The notes beneath the pieces were generated by a model that was not told the DNA's origin, did no database searches, and saw only the letters and a list, made by a program, of their open reading frames with translations. Positions 63,960 through 64,000 of a stretch of 64,000 nt of DNA are shown here, piece by piece. The stretch comes from an uncultured Aquimarina sp. (GTDB lineage Bacteria; Bacteroidota; Bacteroidia; Flavobacteriales; Flavobacteriaceae). Numbering within the stretch: the stretch's first letter is position 1; the number at the start of each line of letters is the position of its first letter. The translations under genes and the position numbers were made by a program. The stretch is taken from assembly GCA_947500845.1 (NCBI GenBank), contig CANMTP010000018.1, positions 23,010 through 87,009 of the forward strand, in the 5' to 3' direction.

Positions 63960-64000
63960 GATAAGATTTGTTGTGTTTGTATTTTTAGGTATGAAACGCA

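Overview
The window is AT-rich chromosomal DNA of a marine Flavobacteriaceae member (Bacteroidota), possibly close to Aquimarina; the genus is a guess. Support comes from promoters of the TTG-N(17-23)-TAnnTTTG type (best before the tRNA-tuf operon, rpsU and the CBS-domain PLP enzyme), almost no Shine-Dalgarno sites except a perfect one before rpsU, a type IX secretion (Por) tail on one secreted protease, a fused SecDF, and many flavobacterial families (DUF6588, DUF2851, DUF2911, DUF1361, NamZ). No prophage, intact insertion sequence or CRISPR array was seen.

Layout. 1-3600 (minus): translation block rpsU - xerC - hpf - tRNA-Thr(TGT) - tRNA-Tyr - tRNA-Gly - tRNA-Thr(GGT) - tuf (cut by the window edge). 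3673-11692 (minus): lipoprotein alpha-amylase, acyl-CoA dehydrogenase, helix-hairpin-helix protein, AGCS symporter, K+ channel with RCK domain, PspC, DUF2851. 12217-16046 (minus): AraC regulator, CBS-domain PLP enzyme, FtsX-type permease. 16055-19573: NamZ, a YkgJ protein, a methyltransferase and a metzincin lipoprotein. 19619-28225 (minus): amidohydrolase, small lipoprotein, DUF885 peptidase, M23 peptidase, 42-bp tandem repeats and an 817-residue multidomain T9SS metalloprotease. 28589-34986 (minus): serine hydrolase, then a three-gene operon of TPR protein, beta-barrel and membrane-tethered LuxR protein. 35333-39826: ftsE, a probable C-rich small RNA, typA, kdsA, DUF1801. 39923-43821 (plus): winged-helix regulator and CreD membrane operon with a repeated palindromic operator. 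43912-47023: DUF192, TPR-AraC regulator, DUF1206. 47121-53051 (minus): mdh, a SecD-periplasmic-domain lipoprotein, an uncharacterised anchored protein, secDF. 53138-58450 (minus): DUF6588, beta-propeller, gyrB. 58874-61303 (plus): two astacin lipoproteins with chitin-binding-type modules. 61439-63898: asnB and DUF2911.

The secreted and surface hydrolases (amylase, two astacins, T9SS protease, metzincin, M23, DUF885, NamZ, amidohydrolase) fit a polymer-degrading or bacteriolytic life style. The least ordinary items are: (i) a stand-alone SecD periplasmic domain turned into a lipoprotein beside secDF, with a third, weakly similar protein between them; (ii) a candidate RNA with six regularly placed C-runs and a strong terminator downstream of ftsE; (iii) the creD operon whose palindrome TACTTTG-N5-CAAAGTA recurs before two transcription units; (iv) two further intergenic candidate RNAs; and (v) promoter, terminator and hairpin overlaps in the rpsU-xerC-hpf-tRNA block.
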